Assembly: GCA_011319805.1 (NCBI GenBank)
Contig: SJRY01000107.1
Location: forward strand, 225,425 to 289,424
Length of the DNA stretch: 64,000 nucleotides
From: Macrocybe gigantea
Taxonomy: Eukaryota; Basidiomycota; Agaricomycetes; Agaricales; Callistosporiaceae
Direction: 5' to 3'
The notes under the pieces were generated by a model. It was not told where the DNA came from. It made no database searches and worked only from the letters and a program-made list of their open reading frames with translations. Shown piece after piece: positions 10,916-23,294 of the stretch (positions within the stretch are counted from its first letter, which is position 1; each line of letters begins with the position of its first letter). Made by a program: the position numbers and the translations under genes.

Positions 10916-12086
10916 AGATCCTTCGGTCATGTATTTCTATCCTACTCTTTTTTTTCGGTTACCCAGCCGCAGATGCAATCATTGCATTGGATTCTCCATG
11001 TCGAGTTCGATTCGCCTACCGGGCGAGTTCAGAGGGTTCGCCTACTAGGCGTTCCATTACGAACGGCACTTGTGAAAGCCCCCCTTGACGAAAAACCAGA
11101 GCGTCCTTGATTTGTTGCCGTCGACTTAGGTCGTGGAAGACATAGATCCGGAGTCCAATGAGCCAGGAGAATCCTGATGTGGCGATCGATGTGTCAAGAG
11201 GTCAGTGATGTGTTAGGTACCAGAAAGATGCACGTTTCGGAATCAGGCATTGTGTCAATGAGAACAAGTGGAGTTGACGTGACCAATCCATTCTAGGCCT
11301 ATTCTCGAGCCTAGGGACAGAGGGTTATATGCCATGGGACAGATACCCACCGATGGTGGCTGACAGAGTCTGGTGTGCGCCACTTTTTCTGAAGGCTCGT
11401 CAGGGCCTGGTGCTCTTGATGACAAGCGGCGAGTAGCAAGAGTGACTGCCATAGATTGTCCGCCACATCTAGTCCGCCATGAAAACGGTGTTAGCATATG
11501 AGGAGATGATGAGGGTGTGAACGCAGGTTGGGTTACGGAGAAGCAAGGCATTATATATTCCGCCGCGACTTGGGGGCTGACAGTAAGTTCATCGCGTCTG
11601 AGATCACACACGTCAGCCTCATGCACGGCTTGAAACCGCTTGACTCTCCACGCTTCGTGTTCAAAAAGATTTCAAGCCACTGATTTATTAAGATTGTAAT
11701 GGACCACCAAGAACAAAATCTACACGCTGTTGAGCAACCGTTGAGCTACTGTGTGGGACCAATCCCTTCCTACGGGAGCCGGTGACAATATTCCTCGCTT
11801 ACTACGAAAAGGCCGCTATAGTCTGATTAAAGCAAGCATCAATGGTATTCTTGTAGTCGATGAACAGCTGCTTTCTGCTGGTCTGCGGGTACGGAAGAGA
11901 ATATGAGCATCCCATTTACTGCTCATGCCAAGCGACACTGGAGCAACGGCAATCAGCATCTTCGAATATCACAGCATTTGCAGCTACGGAAGCAAGCTCT
12001 GACGAACTATATCATGTTGCTAGTATTGCTGGCGGGCGTGGGATGCCCTGTATTTTGGTCTTCACAAAGTCCAGGTGGGATCGCGC
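10916..12086. other. Gene-poor interval
   Basis: No family-like coding exon recognised. ORFs at 11255-11626 (-) and 11860-12117 (+) are uncoupled to splice signals or known motifs. Two small palindromic words lie at about 11010-11055, CGCCTACCGGGCG and CGCCTACTAGGCG, the second a perfect 6-bp hairpin. Confidence 0.4.
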
Positions 12087-13145
12087 TCAGGAGGAATGGC
12101 GAAAGTCGGCCATGTAGGGGTGTGTATACTGTATCCGCGTCTGCTTCGATAACGAGAACATGCTCTGAATCGTGTAGACATGAGATTCAAAAGACAGTCC
12201 AGGGCCACTACTACATACCGACACGTCGTAGGCGTCATTGCCAAAATTATTCAGATATGCCAGATCAGTGAGGCCGTCTGATGTGATATCAGATCGTGTA
12301 CAAGAAATGAGGGCAAAAGCTGGACGGACGTAGAAGTCTGCCATGGTAGGGCCCGGGGAAAGATAGATCGCTGTGACTGCTGCATTCATGTTGTTTGCCA
12401 AGAGTTCCAGGTCAGACAGGTCCTGCAGAATCTTGGCGACCGTAGCGATTGCAGAAGGTATTCCGCTAATCACAGTCAAAATGACCGCAAGAACGAGGAG
12501 ACGAAAGCAGGAAGACATCGTGGACTGGGCAACGAAGACTTTGACTCGCCACTCTGCCTAGTCTCGAACGTCAGTTATATACTCATAACTTTCATTCTGG
12601 CTCGTACCAGGCACATCAAGAACCGTGGACTTTAGATAAAATGGTCCGCTGTCATTTAACAGCGAGACATTCGGACTGAAATGATGCAGAGGGAATGCGG
12701 AATCTGAACCATACACTGTTACACTGCCATTGCCAGAACCGCTTAAACAGTACAGGGACTTCATAAAAGTAAAAAAGATCCATGGCATTCTTCCAGCCTC
12801 GATTGCTTTGTTCGAGCCAACCGTAGACTCGGAGTCTGATTTATTTTTAGCGCAGGTCAGCTCTGTGTCATCAGTCATCTACCGCGTTGCGTTTCACATA
12901 CAGACTCGGATGAGGGACAGACGCGAAGTGCCTCATCAATCAGTCAAGTACGTCGTCCAAGACGTTTGTCGCCCGATATTGGGAGGATGGAGCGGTCCAG
13001 AATAAATGGGTACCTGGACGGCGATGACGCGGATCGAAAGCTTTGGTAGCTGTCGTTTTCGATGTCCGATGTCAGCGATACTTCGGAAGAGATGAAAAAG
13101 GTGGTGCCATGTCCAAAGGTCCACCGGCCTGGCGCTCAGAGCCAA
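12087..13145 (-). CDS. Hypothetical secreted or membrane protein gene(s), structure unresolved
   Basis: Several minus-strand blocks look protein-like but cannot be joined confidently. The block at 12087-12518 begins MSSCFRLLVLAVILTVISG, a clean signal peptide or membrane segment, followed by ILQDLSDLELLANNMNAAV, which is loosely like the start of fungal HsbA-type surface-binding proteins. A second block at 12558-12878 is rich in Ser/Asn/Gly (SGSGNGSVTVYGSDSAF), and a third near 12990-13090 reads FFISSEVSLTSDIEND. They may be exons of one gene or two. No function is assigned. Confidence 0.3.
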
Positions 13146-13449
13146 AAAAGATGGGTTCTACTGTCGAGGTCTTGCTGGCTCAGCACGGCTCACACCGATC
13201 AGGGAGCAAGCACCATGATTATGAGCTTGTTTTTCGATGAAACCGAGGAACGCGGCAAGAGATGAGCAAAGAAAATAGGTCTGTGGGCATCAGCGTCACG
13301 AAAGGCGAAAGAACGATGGTATTTAGGCATAAAAATTGAATGTTAAAACATCTACTGTCCTTGGCTTGCATTCTGAAACAAACGCAGTACTTTTCGTGTT
13401 AAAATGCACCAGATAATTTTACAGTGCGTTTCGGAGGAAAAAATATTTT

Positions 13450-13560
13450 AGAAATCCCATGTAGCGGTTTGATCGACGAGGGCGCGTGCATGGGCATTTC
13501 TTGGCTCGATGCGACATTCAAATGGTTCAGGCCGACTTTCATTACGTTCAAATCAAACTA
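13450..13560. repeat. 3' flank of P450 copy 1, shared with copy 2
   Basis: Non-coding sequence downstream of the stop codon, AGAAATCCCATGT onward, aligns with 15943-16050 downstream of P450 copy 2 (AGAAATCCCACGT, then GCGACATTC.AATGGTT). It shows the duplication unit ran past the coding region. Confidence 0.65.
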
Positions 13561-13580
13561 GGACCTTAACGTTAGGTAAC

Positions 13581-15618
13581 TCAGATGGCGCACCTTATCA
13601 TCCCCGACGTGACCGCGACTATTGGCGCAATCTCCTCACCGTGCTCATCGATAGGCTTGGATATTCTCAAGGTGGCCAGTATCGAAGCGATTGCAATCCA
13701 CATGTTCGCATCAGCAAGATATCTCCCTGGGCAAATCCTGCCAGACCAGCTTGATTGAACGACATGGACGTATGGCAGAACAAAAACGCTTCGCACCGAC
13801 GACCAAAACCAAATGGTCCGCTCGGGAACGGCTCTGCCTGCCCTGCGGTATTGGTAGGTAACGGGTGGGGTCGAATTCGTCGGGATTCGCGTAAAATCGT
13901 TCGTCCGTAGTTATAGCCCTATCACAAATATATTGGTTTATTTCCTTCCTTCTCAAATGCAATGTGCTTACCTCGCATTGGCAATAACCAGCGAGCCCTT
14001 AGGAATAAGCATACCATTGTAAACGTCGTCCTCCATGGACTTGTGCGGTACGCCTGAGCATAACAAGTCAGAAGCAGGCAACTCGGCTTTAGCGATAGGT
14101 GTTACCTAGTGGAGTGACGAGTTTCCATCTTCAGCGCGTTAGCGGTTTAGTGACGTAGTTCCAAGTTGATATATTTCAGCTTACCGCAAAGTCTCCTGTA
14201 AAATCGCTTCGACGAATGGAAGGGATTCACGATCACGAAACTCGGGTAGCCTATCGGGTCCGATGACTGAGTCGATTTCCTCTTGAGCCTTGGTCTGATA
14301 CTGCGGATATATTGTCATAGCCAGAAAGAAGAACGACAGGACAGTCCATGTCTGATGATTTTGGTTTAACGTTAGCCTGCGTGAACCAAATCGACATACG
14401 TCCGTGGGGACTCGCCGTCTCAGCGCCAGCGCAATACATCACTCCAGCAACACTCTTGACATCTTCCACCGATGCCCAACTACCATCCCCTTCACGGTGG
14501 ATACGTTCTATGTGACGGCTTAGAAAAGATGGTTTCGCTTTACCTTCTATCTATGACAAGCTCGGTTCAGTGGGTCAGCCAGTTAGTATGAAATCACGCA
14601 CCATAAGCCGCTGAACCTCATAATAAGGGAAGTTGTGCAAGTCGTCAATGATGTACTTGTTGTTTCGAGCATAGGTTGCATAATATGTTCCAGGAAACCA
14701 AGGGGGTAAATGTCGCACTTGATGCAAAGGGAAGTTACATGGCGTTGCATAAGAGGTCAAGTGTTGATTTACGTTTACTTACAGAAAGGGAAAAAATCGA
14801 CGGGTGTACTGGCTGGCGAACCCGAGTTGCCCATTGCATGCCCAACGCTATTCGTCATCTTCACATATGGATCGTTGTCTGAAACAATTTGGTGCCCATA
14901 CGCGATGCTCATGATGATCGACGTAGAAAACCTAGTGAAAAAAAAATGCGATCAACACACATGGAAAACGTCTGAATGCTTGTTACCTCCCAACAAAATC
15001 CTCGCGCCTTTCACCATCCGATATGAGGTTCCTCAGCAATAACCGCGCCTCCGCCAATTGGATGGGCTGGTAATCCTTACATTTCCTGCTATTCAGAGTG
15101 TCTTGCAAAAGTCTTCTGTGTCGCTGGAAGCGTTTACTATATCCATTAAATGATATAGTCTTATCCCAACCCATCCTGGAGATTTTGTTAAAAAAAAAAA
15201 GAAATAGTCACAGGTGGAGCGTAGAATGCCATTCAGGAATCCTTACAAGTTCAATAACGTAAACACTGGGCGATCGCTGTAGTTCGCGCTGCGCTTTTCC
15301 AAAAGGTCTACGGCCGCCTTGGCACTGTTCAGAATTATGACCGGCTGGTTAAACAAGTGGTAATAGACAACGTCGCCTTTGCAATTACCGTGAATTCATT
15401 GACCCGATTCCGGAATGTGGATGTTACATACCATAAAGCTTTCCCCACTTGGAGAAGAGGTTTTCCTGGTATTTGGAAGGGATAAACCTTAAATGCCCAA
15501 CGATAGGGTCTCCAGGCGGACCAGGCGGCAAAGGCACGCGATATCTGCGCCGGAAGCCAAAGTACCAGACAGCAACGATCGTGAAGAGAATGACAGAGAC
15601 TGAAGCCGTTCCTTCCAT
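13581..15618 (-). CDS. Cytochrome P450, tandem copy 1
   Basis: A membrane-anchored haem-thiolate monooxygenase, probably ER-bound. The ATG at 15618 gives a hydrophobic anchor and then the hinge VPLPPGPPGDPIVGHLRFIP. Later exons give YSDRPVFTLLNL, GWDKTISFNGYSKRFQRHRR (helix C), VMYCAGAETT (I-helix AGxET/S), QETLRWKLVTPLGVPHKS (ExxR in the K-helix region) and DEFDPTRYLP. The haem motif is split by an intron: GPFGFGRR before, ICPGRYLADANMWIAIAS after. Stop TGA is at 13581-13583. The I-helix intron (14352-14415) has a GC donor (GCGAGT). One base appears missing in CCC 13841-13843 just before the haem motif. It is about 75% alike to copy 2 by eye and shares 3' flanking sequence with it. Substrate unknown. 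Confidence 0.88.
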
Positions 15619-16068
15619 GGAGCAGTAGAATGACAGACGAACGCGCTCCGCAGACCGATTCTCTTTATAACGGACTGACCCTCAGGTCAGATGGCATGTG
15701 CAACGTAATATCGAGATATCTCCTGCAAACGATTTCGCTGGCACGAGTTGCTGTGTGACCTAATCTTCCCTGAAGCAGGTGTCCTATGACAATCGATTGT
15801 GGCACACGCTATCAGGCCGCTGACAAACGGTTTGTCTGAATGCCTAAACCAGGATGCTTCTGTCGGTAAAGGGGTGCATACCGTATCTCAAATGGGGCTG
15901 CATATCGTACGTGCTACCAGAAAGAATGCATATCGTCAGAAATCCCACGTGTCTGTCTGAACAACAAGGCGGTGTGCACGAGCGTTTCTCGTTTCAATGC
16001 GACATTCGAATGGTTGGGGATGACTGTCACGATGCTCGCGTTCAATGTAGATATGATCTCAGACGGCT

Positions 16069-18063
16069 TTAAACACACTTTACAATCCCAGACGTGACTT
16101 CGGTCGATGGCGTAATTTCATTTTTATGTTCGTCGATCGCCTTTGATATCCTTAAGGTAGCGAGGATAGAAGCGATGGCAATCCACAGCGTTGCATCGGC
16201 AAGATGCCTTCCAGGACAGATTCTGTCATGACTCCTTCAACCGAAAAGCGTAGAACGGACGAAGCGACGGTTATTTCACCTGCGACCAAAACCGAACTGT
16301 ACATTCGGATATGGTTCCCCTCTGCCATTTGGTTCGGGAAGATAACGAGCTGGGTCGAATTCATCCGGATTAGCGTAAACATGTTCGTCCGAGATCATGG
16401 CCCTAAGGTAAACAGGTCAGCACTACTTTCCGAGCTCTGATGCAACAGCCTTACTTGACATTTGCAATGATCAATGAGCCCTTAGGGATAAACATTCCCT
16501 TATAAATGTCATCCTCCATAGATTTATGTGGAACACCTAAGCGGACACATTTAAAAGCAAATGACGAGCTGCATTGGATGATGATCCATACCCAGTGGCG
16601 TAACAAGCCTCCATCTAAAGTAGATGATGTAATTCAATCAGATTTAGGGAAAAACGCCATCATACCTGAACGTTTCCTGAAGGATTGCCTCTACGTAAGG
16701 CAGAAACGGACGATCATTGAAGTCCGGGAGTCGGTCCAGTCCAACGACGGCATCGATTTCCTCTTGCGCTTTATCCTGACATTGCGGGTGCAACACCATG
16801 GCCAAAAAGAAGAACGTCAGAGTCGTCCATGTCTGCAAAGCAAATGTGAATCATCATCTATGAACTCTGGCTAGGCAAAACTCACTGTTTCTGCGCCGGC
16901 GCCATACATGATTCCGGCTACACGTATCGCGTCATCAAATGACGCCCAACTACGACCCCCTTCGCGATTGATGTTTTCGATGTGATGACTGAGAAATGAT
17001 GGCTGCGCCTTGCCCTCGGACTATTGTCAAGGTACATTACCGAATGCGTGACCTCAATACTTCCAAAAAGCGCACCAGTAGCCTATTTACTTCATCGAAG
17101 GGGTACGTGTGCAGGGCATCAATGAAGACCCTATGATCTCGAGCGAATTTCGCGTAATAAGTCCCCGGAACCCAGGAAGGCAAATATCGCACTTCATGTG
17201 CGAAAGACGACTTGAGAAAATGCCGACAACGTCCTATTTGCGAAACCGCTCACGAAAAGGGAAGAAATCAACAGGGGTATTAGCTGGTGGTCCTGAATTG
17301 GCCATTGCATGTCCGATGCCTTCGGCGATTTGCAAGTATGGATCGTCGTCAGAAGCGATTTGATGCCCGTAAGCGATGCTCATAACGATGGAGGTAGAGT
17401 ATCTGAGAACAGTCAGCCTGCTTTTCAGGGAATTTTCTTGGACGTCCACCTTGCGATGAATTCTTGCCGACGTTTGCTGTCCGTTATCAGGTTCCGCAGA
17501 AGGAGCCTTGCCTCCTTCGATTGGATAGGCTGGTAATCGATACACTTCTTATTGTTGAGGTAGTCTTGCATCAGCCGTCGATGCCGTCGGAAATCTTCGC
17601 CGTATCGCAAGAACGATGCGGAGCGACCCCAGCCCATCCTAACGCACGAACGAATTGTCAGTCCATTCCATGACAGCCGAGAGCAGCCACTCACAGATTG
17701 TATATGGTGAACGTCGGACGGTCGCTGTAATTTGCGCTTCGTTTCTCCAGCAGGTCCGTCGCAGCTTTCACGCTGTTGAGCAATATGACCGGTCGGTTTA
17801 GCAAACGGATATGCACGACGTCGCCTGTCAGAGACGCCTGTAGTGACATCGAATGAATCCTAAAATACGTGCTTCAACGCACCATAAGTTTCTCCCCATT
17901 TTTGGAACGTGTTTTCCGGATTATTTGGAGGTATAAACCTCAAATGCCCTAAGATCGGATCGCCGGGCGGTCCAGGTGGAAGAGGGACGCGATATCTGGG
18001 ACGAGTGTGAAAATACCAGACGACAGCAGCGAGAAGGAGTAGGATTAGGGCGAGCAGAAGCAT
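16069..18063 (-). CDS. Cytochrome P450, tandem copy 2
   Basis: The ATG at 18063 opens MLLLALILLLLAAVVWYF, a signal anchor, then VPLPPGPPGDPILGHLRFIP. Following exons give GDVVHIRLLNRPVILL, YGEDFRRHRRLMQDYL, SIAYGHQIASDDDPY, GIMYGAGAETTWTTL (I-helix), AILQETFR (K-helix ExxR), DEFDPARYLPEP, and the haem motif split by an intron into QFGFGRR and ICPGRHLADATLWIA. Stop TAA is at 16069-16071. Intron positions match copy 1, including the one inside the haem motif, but the I-helix intron here has a normal GTGAGT donor. No frame break was found. Tandem paralogues of this sort often take part in detoxification or secondary metabolism; no backbone synthase gene is nearby, so no cluster is inferred. Confidence 0.9.
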
Positions 18064-19763
18064 TTGGACGGCAGAATTGCAAAAGCCAGAACGAGGGCCC
18101 CCGCCCCTAGCAGTTATTTAAATAGAATGACGCTCCACTGCCGATTTTGTGGGAGGTCATAGGGCATGACAAACAGCTGTCAATGATGATGTCCCAAGCC
18201 AGTTTCATAGGTGAAAAACCTCATTCCCGAGGGTGTGAACGAGTAGAGCGCCGCCTGCAGCTACATGCAGCATAGGCAGCTCCTAGATAGAGAATTCATG
18301 ACAGCCCAGGCGGCAACCAAGATGACATCAGAAGGCCTTACCGCGATCATGGCTCATTAAATCCCAATATGGTCTTCTCCTCCACGCTAGAGCTAATGCT
18401 GCACTGACAAGCCCCGGCGGTGCTATGAGGGACAAAAGCGGGGTAGGCGATGGACGTTTGATAGGGTAGGTTTAAAGGAGCGAGATTCCTCACGTGATGG
18501 CAGAACGCGCTGGGCCTGTCCCGCTGCGATGAACGTCGATGAATATCTAGCCGTTCTGGTAGTGTTCTATCAACGCCACTGAGACGCATTCTATCTTGTC
18601 CTTTGATGTGGATGTTCGTTTTTGGTGGTCTCAATCGGCGGTTCTGCGATATCGCCATCGTCTCGCTTAGCGTTCGGCTGCCAAGTTTTACGCGCTGACA
18701 TGCCAGAGCTCGAGACGTTTTACGAAAGTCATGGGTTCGCCTGGTGTCCCCAAAATAAAGGGAGGAGAGACTCATTCAAGGATAGTCGAGAAGCGAAGCG
18801 CTGATGGAGCCAAAACTCTTCGAGCCCGATCCGTGACTGGTGGAAGCGACAATAGCATACATTATCTTCACGAATTCGTGAGAGGCTTAACCGCCTATAG
18901 CCCGTTTTCTGCTGATTGGATTTCTCGTTTTGATCGCTTGTTGATGCTAGATCTGGCCAGTCGACTGTCGCTTCTTCCTTCCTGGCTTGATTGCACTAGA
19001 AGGTGTCCCGACAGGGCGAACGCAGGGCATATCTCTGCTGTGCTGCCTGCTGATCGCTTGTCCTAATAACGGGACGTTCGACATCGTCGTGCCAAGGTGG
19101 AAAGCAAGAAGAAGGTGGCGGGCTTGGCTTGATAAGAAAGCGTTCGAAAACGGTGGCATCAGCGAACGTGATCGCAAAAATGCAGACATGCCAAGTCGAC
19201 GAGCCTGCTCGTGCAACAGAGCTCCCGGCGAACTCGAGAACGTCCTCGATGGCCGCATTCTGATGAGTTCTTGCGCGCGTTCGACCCCTTCAACACGGAT
19301 GTCCGTAGAACGTCACGGATCCATCGGAAAACCCAAAGAGCTTGTAGTGCGGTGTCCCGCATGAGCGACGCGTAGGGTGCCCTTTCTGACGACTCGGAGC
19401 GGCAAACTGTGAGCGAGACAATGAAGTCACGAAGGAGGCAGGAGACTCGAGGGCATGGAGAGGATGAGGTATTTATGAGCACCGCGATCAACGGCTGACA
19501 GTCGCAACCAAAGAACATGTCAGCTTTCCCAGCCAGCCACCACAGCCTGAGGCCAATCACCCGGTTTTCTTTGTCACAAAGGCTGCTGGCGAAGGATCCT
19601 CGGTAAACAGACAGTCGAACGGCAGTTTCTTTGCTCTCGCGTCGAGGAGCACATCGTCACGGAAGCAAACCTCGTCAATTTGATCGGCCGCTTACCAAAC
19701 TGATCACCGACCGAGACGTGACTAAGCCGATATCAGCTCTCAACACAAACTGCCTCACTCAGA
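18064..19763. other. Intergenic between P450 copy 2 and the F-box gene
   Basis: About 1.7 kb with no recognisable exon. ORFs on both strands overlap each other and lack family motifs. It should hold the promoters of the two divergent neighbours. Confidence 0.4.
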
Positions 19764-20871
19764 ATGAACGCCCTCAACGTCCCGCTAGAAATCGTCCGCG
19801 AGATCATCTCGCACCTCGACGCAGTGGACAGAGGCCGCATCTCCGATGCACCGGGGACGACATCAAAGCAGCGTTGGACACTGTACAGGTCGCTGTCTTT
19901 GGCGTCCAGGGACTACCGCGCGCTCACGCTCGCAGCTTGGTTTCGGGTGCTTTTTGTAAAGTCTCCATCCGATCTGAACACACTCGATGAGCTCTTTCCG
20001 AGCGCTAAAACGATGTGGACGAGGTGAATCGGATCCCATGTTCTGGCTAATCTAGTGCTCACAATACTTTCCTTCCCAGGGAGCTCCATTGCGTGCGGGA
20101 CGGCCTCCATCCCAACTCTCCTTGGGACCTACAAGGTTTCCGACGACTGAAAAAGATCCGCTTCGACTCGCCCACTTCTCCAGAGATCTCAAAATACTCT
20201 TCCAGCACCGACGACATCCCCTTCGTAAACGTGCCTTCTTCCGTCGAAGAGCTCGACCTGCGCGGGCTGCAGTGGCCGTCGCCCATCGTCTTCAGCAACA
20301 TAGGAACTGTTCTTCCGGACCTCAAGGTTATCAGGATGAAGCAGAACAGGATCTGGTGCGGCCTGTGCCACACCTGTTCCTTTGCCAGGTTCCGATCGCC
20401 GGGGCCAGATGTGCTCGTGTACGAAGGCGGTCTCGGTCTTCCGGTGCGTCGATCGCAAATGCAACTACAGCGCCTTTTCTCACTTTTCACACACAGATGC
20501 ACTACGCGCGCGCCTTCTCGTCGCTCTCCTCCCTGCACACGGTCTACATCACCATCGCGGACCTCGGCTCAGGCAGGACCGTCCTATCGAACGAAAAGAA
20601 CGAGTACCTCTGGACGGGCGAGTGCGACCGCTGCATGCAGGTGATGTACGGAGACGAAGCGTTCAGGGACAGGTGGATCGCGCGGAAGCGCGGCGACAAT
20701 CCGGAAGGGACGCAGAACGTCACGATATACGTCCGTCCGCCGAAGCTCAAGAGGGTCGAGTGGCGGTTTTGGAAGACATCTGATAACGGCGAGGACCAGA
20801 CGACGGATGACGAGGCGGGTTTTGACGACGATGAGACCGATTTCTTTGCTAGCCTTTGTAGGTGTCCCTAG
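19764..20871 (+). CDS. F-box-like protein
   Basis: The ATG at 19764 reads NVPLEIVREIISHLDAVD, a typical fungal F-box (LPxEIxxxIxxxL) at residues 4-25, expected to bind Skp1 in an SCF ubiquitin ligase. Three exons: the first ends at the GTGAATC donor near 20024, the second runs from about 20080 to the GTGCGTC donor near 20442, and the third starts at MHYARAFSSLSSLHTVYI. The middle part has Leu-spaced strands (SVEELDLRGLQWPSPIVF, LPDLKVIRMKQNRIW) suggesting leucine-rich repeats. The C-terminus is acidic (DDDETDFFASL) and ends with TAG at 20869-20871. The substrate is unknown; such genes are hugely expanded in mushrooms. Confidence 0.7.
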
Positions 20872-21733
20872 TGTTCTCCACTGCTCGCGTTTTTTGACCT
20901 GGAGTGATCATTCAGGGTTGGCCGCATGACAATGTCCTCGTCAGATTGTTCTATTGTAGTTCTAAATTGCGGAGATAAACCAGAGCAGATGTTCTATCTT
21001 CGATGCATGTCAGAACCTTGCTATTTGCATGCAGTTTTAGATGACGAGTTCTTGGGATCACCGAGAAGAGCACAGTGAACCAAATACAGGCAGCCTTGCT
21101 TGCTCGCTGTAAACTCGGCCACAGAAGGCGACAGACGTCAAAACCTGAGTCCGACGATTCTCCTGCTGGAATATCCGTCCAAGCATATCCTCTTCGAGAC
21201 CTCCATATCTTTCCCATTAGAAAAAAGCGCCGTATTTTTCTTTTATTTCTGATACCGCTCGGCAGGTGCTGCTCCAGTCCGAGTTGGGTAGGCGTTTCTC
21301 CGCGGTTCGGCCGAGTCGCTGGACAACACGCGTGTGGTCCTGATCTCGCTACGTGTCATCGATGATCCATCTGCAGTATGCGCCTGCTCTTTCAGTCTTT
21401 CAGAGCCAAAAGGTCCGCGTGCGAAGGAATCGTGCCACATATGGTCCTCCATGCGGTGCCACTTGGACAACCGCGGCTACAGCGGCATGCGGCGTTGCGC
21501 CCCGCTCCCATGTTTTCTGGGGTGGTGGCGTGGCGTAGAGTGCTGTAAGCGCTATAAATGCAGCACGGGTCAGCACCACCGCTCTTATTCGTTTTATTTT
21601 ATTTTTTCACCTTTTTCGGTCTCCTCTCCCAGCCAAGCCGAATAGTAGCCCCCCCCAAGTCCTACATAGTCAGCCGCTGGCTCCCCTTTCTCGTTGCCTC
21701 ATCTTGCTCAGAGTGATAAACAACATTTTTTTG
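20872..21733. other. Intergenic between F-box and lactonase genes
   Basis: A minus-strand ORF at 20951-21217 (LLWPSLQRASKAACIWFTVL) is the only protein-like block and may be a relic of another F-box-type gene, but it has no start or splice support. The lactonase promoter should lie in 21300-21730; a T-rich stretch is at 21585-21615. Confidence 0.35.
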
Positions 21734-23049
21734 ATGGTTTCGTTCACGATTCTCGCGGGCGGCTATGACGTGTTCGTCGCCGCGTACCTCTTCAACCCCG
21801 CCACGAGCTCGCTCTCCCTCGTGAGCAAGTCGCCTACGGGGCCGAACCCCTCCTGGATATCCCAGCACCCGACGAATCGGAGCATCCTCTAGTGCGTCGT
21901 TTTAGCCGTCCACATTCGCATAACATAGCCTCCGATGTGACCGCTTCACGAGACAGCGCGGTGAACGAAGTCGCGGAAGGCGCGCTGCAGTCGTTCGCCG
22001 TGGACGAAAAGGGCACGCTCTCGCCCGCGGTCGACACGGTCGGCTCCGGCGGCGACAGCCCCGCGTTCGCAGCGGCGCTCTCGACGGGCGACGTCGCCGT
22101 GTTCAACTACAACAGCGGAAACGGGCGCATCGTGCCCACCACGTCGTCCGGGCTCGCGTTCGACGCGTCCGCGCCGACGATCAAGTTCCCCATCATCTCC
22201 CCCTCCGGCGTCTCCCACCCGCACATGGCGCTGCAGAACGGGATAGAGGTCCTCGTGCCTGATCTGGTGAGCCGCTCGATGTTTGGCGTCTAGCTGGGGC
22301 GAGAATGTATAATCTTGCCTTTTTTTTTTATTCGACAGGGAGGAGATACGATTTGGCGTTTGGCAAAGGTTTTCACGAGCGGATACAGCATCGTCGGCTC
22401 GATCCCACAACCAAAAGGCAGCGGACCTCGACACATCGCCATCTACGGTGCGTATTCCACACACACACCCCATCCGCTCCGCCCGCTCACTCCTCACTCA
22501 CACACAGGCGACCGGCTCTTCACGCTACACGAGCTAAGCTCCACGCTATCCGTCCAAGCGATCCCAGCGTTCCCCAACGGGACCTCCCCTCTCCTCGCAA
22601 GCGCCTCAATCGTCCCCGCAGACCCTCCCGCAGGGGCCGTCTACGCCGCAGCAGAGATCCTCATCCCCGCGCCCTCCCCACGCTTCCCAAAGCCCTACAT
22701 CTACGTCTCGAACCGCAACACGGGCGTGCAGGACGCGCGCGGCGACTCGATCGCCATATTCGAGCACGTGCGGCGTGGTGTCGGCGCCGGCCTCAGTGCG
22801 GATTCCGATTCTAGCTCAGGCACGGGCGAGACCCTCCGTCTGGTCAGACAGGTCTTCACGGGCATCGACCAGATCAGGGGCATGGAGTTTGGACCCGCGG
22901 ACCGCGGCGGCGACGAGTTTTTGGTCGCGGCCGGCGTCGCGGGCAGCGCTGGCACGCTCGTGTTCAGGCGCACAGAGGGCGGCACGAACTTGGAGCTCGT
23001 CGCGAAAAACCTGGACATCCCTACGAGGACGTCGTTCGTCTGGCTCTGA
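21734..23049 (+). CDS. Lactonase-fold beta-propeller protein (6-phosphogluconolactonase/cycloisomerase-like)
   Basis: The protein matches the fungal lactonase (seven-bladed beta-propeller, cycloisomerase-like) pattern. The start at 21734 gives MVSFTILAGGYDVFVAAYLF. Further blocks are SKSPTGPNPSWISQHPTN, GGDSPAFAAALSTGDVAVFN, PKGSGPRHIAIY, YIYVSNRNTG and IDQIRGMEFGPADRGGDEFL. Four exons, introns with donors at about 21892, 22270 and 22449, frames joining cleanly; stop TGA at 23047-23049. The conserved His of PRHIAIY and the SNR motif are as in carboxy-cis,cis-muconate cyclase relatives, which act on lactone rings in aromatic catabolism, but substrate cannot be read from sequence. No signal peptide is obvious, so probably cytosolic. 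Confidence 0.85.
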
Positions 23050-23212
23050 GAGCATTTTTTTTCTTAACGCTTTGTTGTTGTCAACTATTTTAATTTGGTT
23101 AGCAATGAAAGCAATCGCTTATAGCAATGCTGAAAAATTTTTGGTTTATCGCAGTATGCCAGTGCTAGGCCATATCTGAGAGAGTCATTAGATTGTAGAT
23201 TGTTAGACAACA

Positions 23213-23294
23213 GGCGAGATGGCCGAGCGGTCTAAGGCGCCAGAATCAGGATCTGGTCTCTTCGGGGGCGCGAGTTCGAATCTCGCTCTCGTCA
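23213..23294 (+). tRNA. tRNA-Leu (anticodon CAG)
   Basis: Full cloverleaf by eye. Acceptor GGCGAGA (23213-23219) pairs with TCTCGTC (23287-23293) with one G-T, discriminator A at 23294. D-arm GCC..GGC, anticodon stem CCAGA/TCTGG enclosing loop ATCAGGA with anticodon CAG, a long variable arm typical of Leu, and T-arm GCGAG-TTCGAAT-CTCGC. No intron. CTTTTT follows at about 23299, a plausible Pol III terminator. Confidence 0.96.

Noticed and set aside
10980..11020. Possible tRNA T-arm (GAGTTCGATTCGCC)
   Set aside because: No acceptor, D-arm or anticodon stem can be built upstream.
11255..11626. 123-codon minus-strand ORF
   Set aside because: No motif, no splice signals joining it to other blocks, and no codon pattern distinguishing it from background.
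13581..18063. P450 pair plus neighbours as a biosynthetic gene cluster
   Set aside because: No terpene cyclase, polyketide synthase, NRPS, prenyltransferase or transporter is visible within reach.
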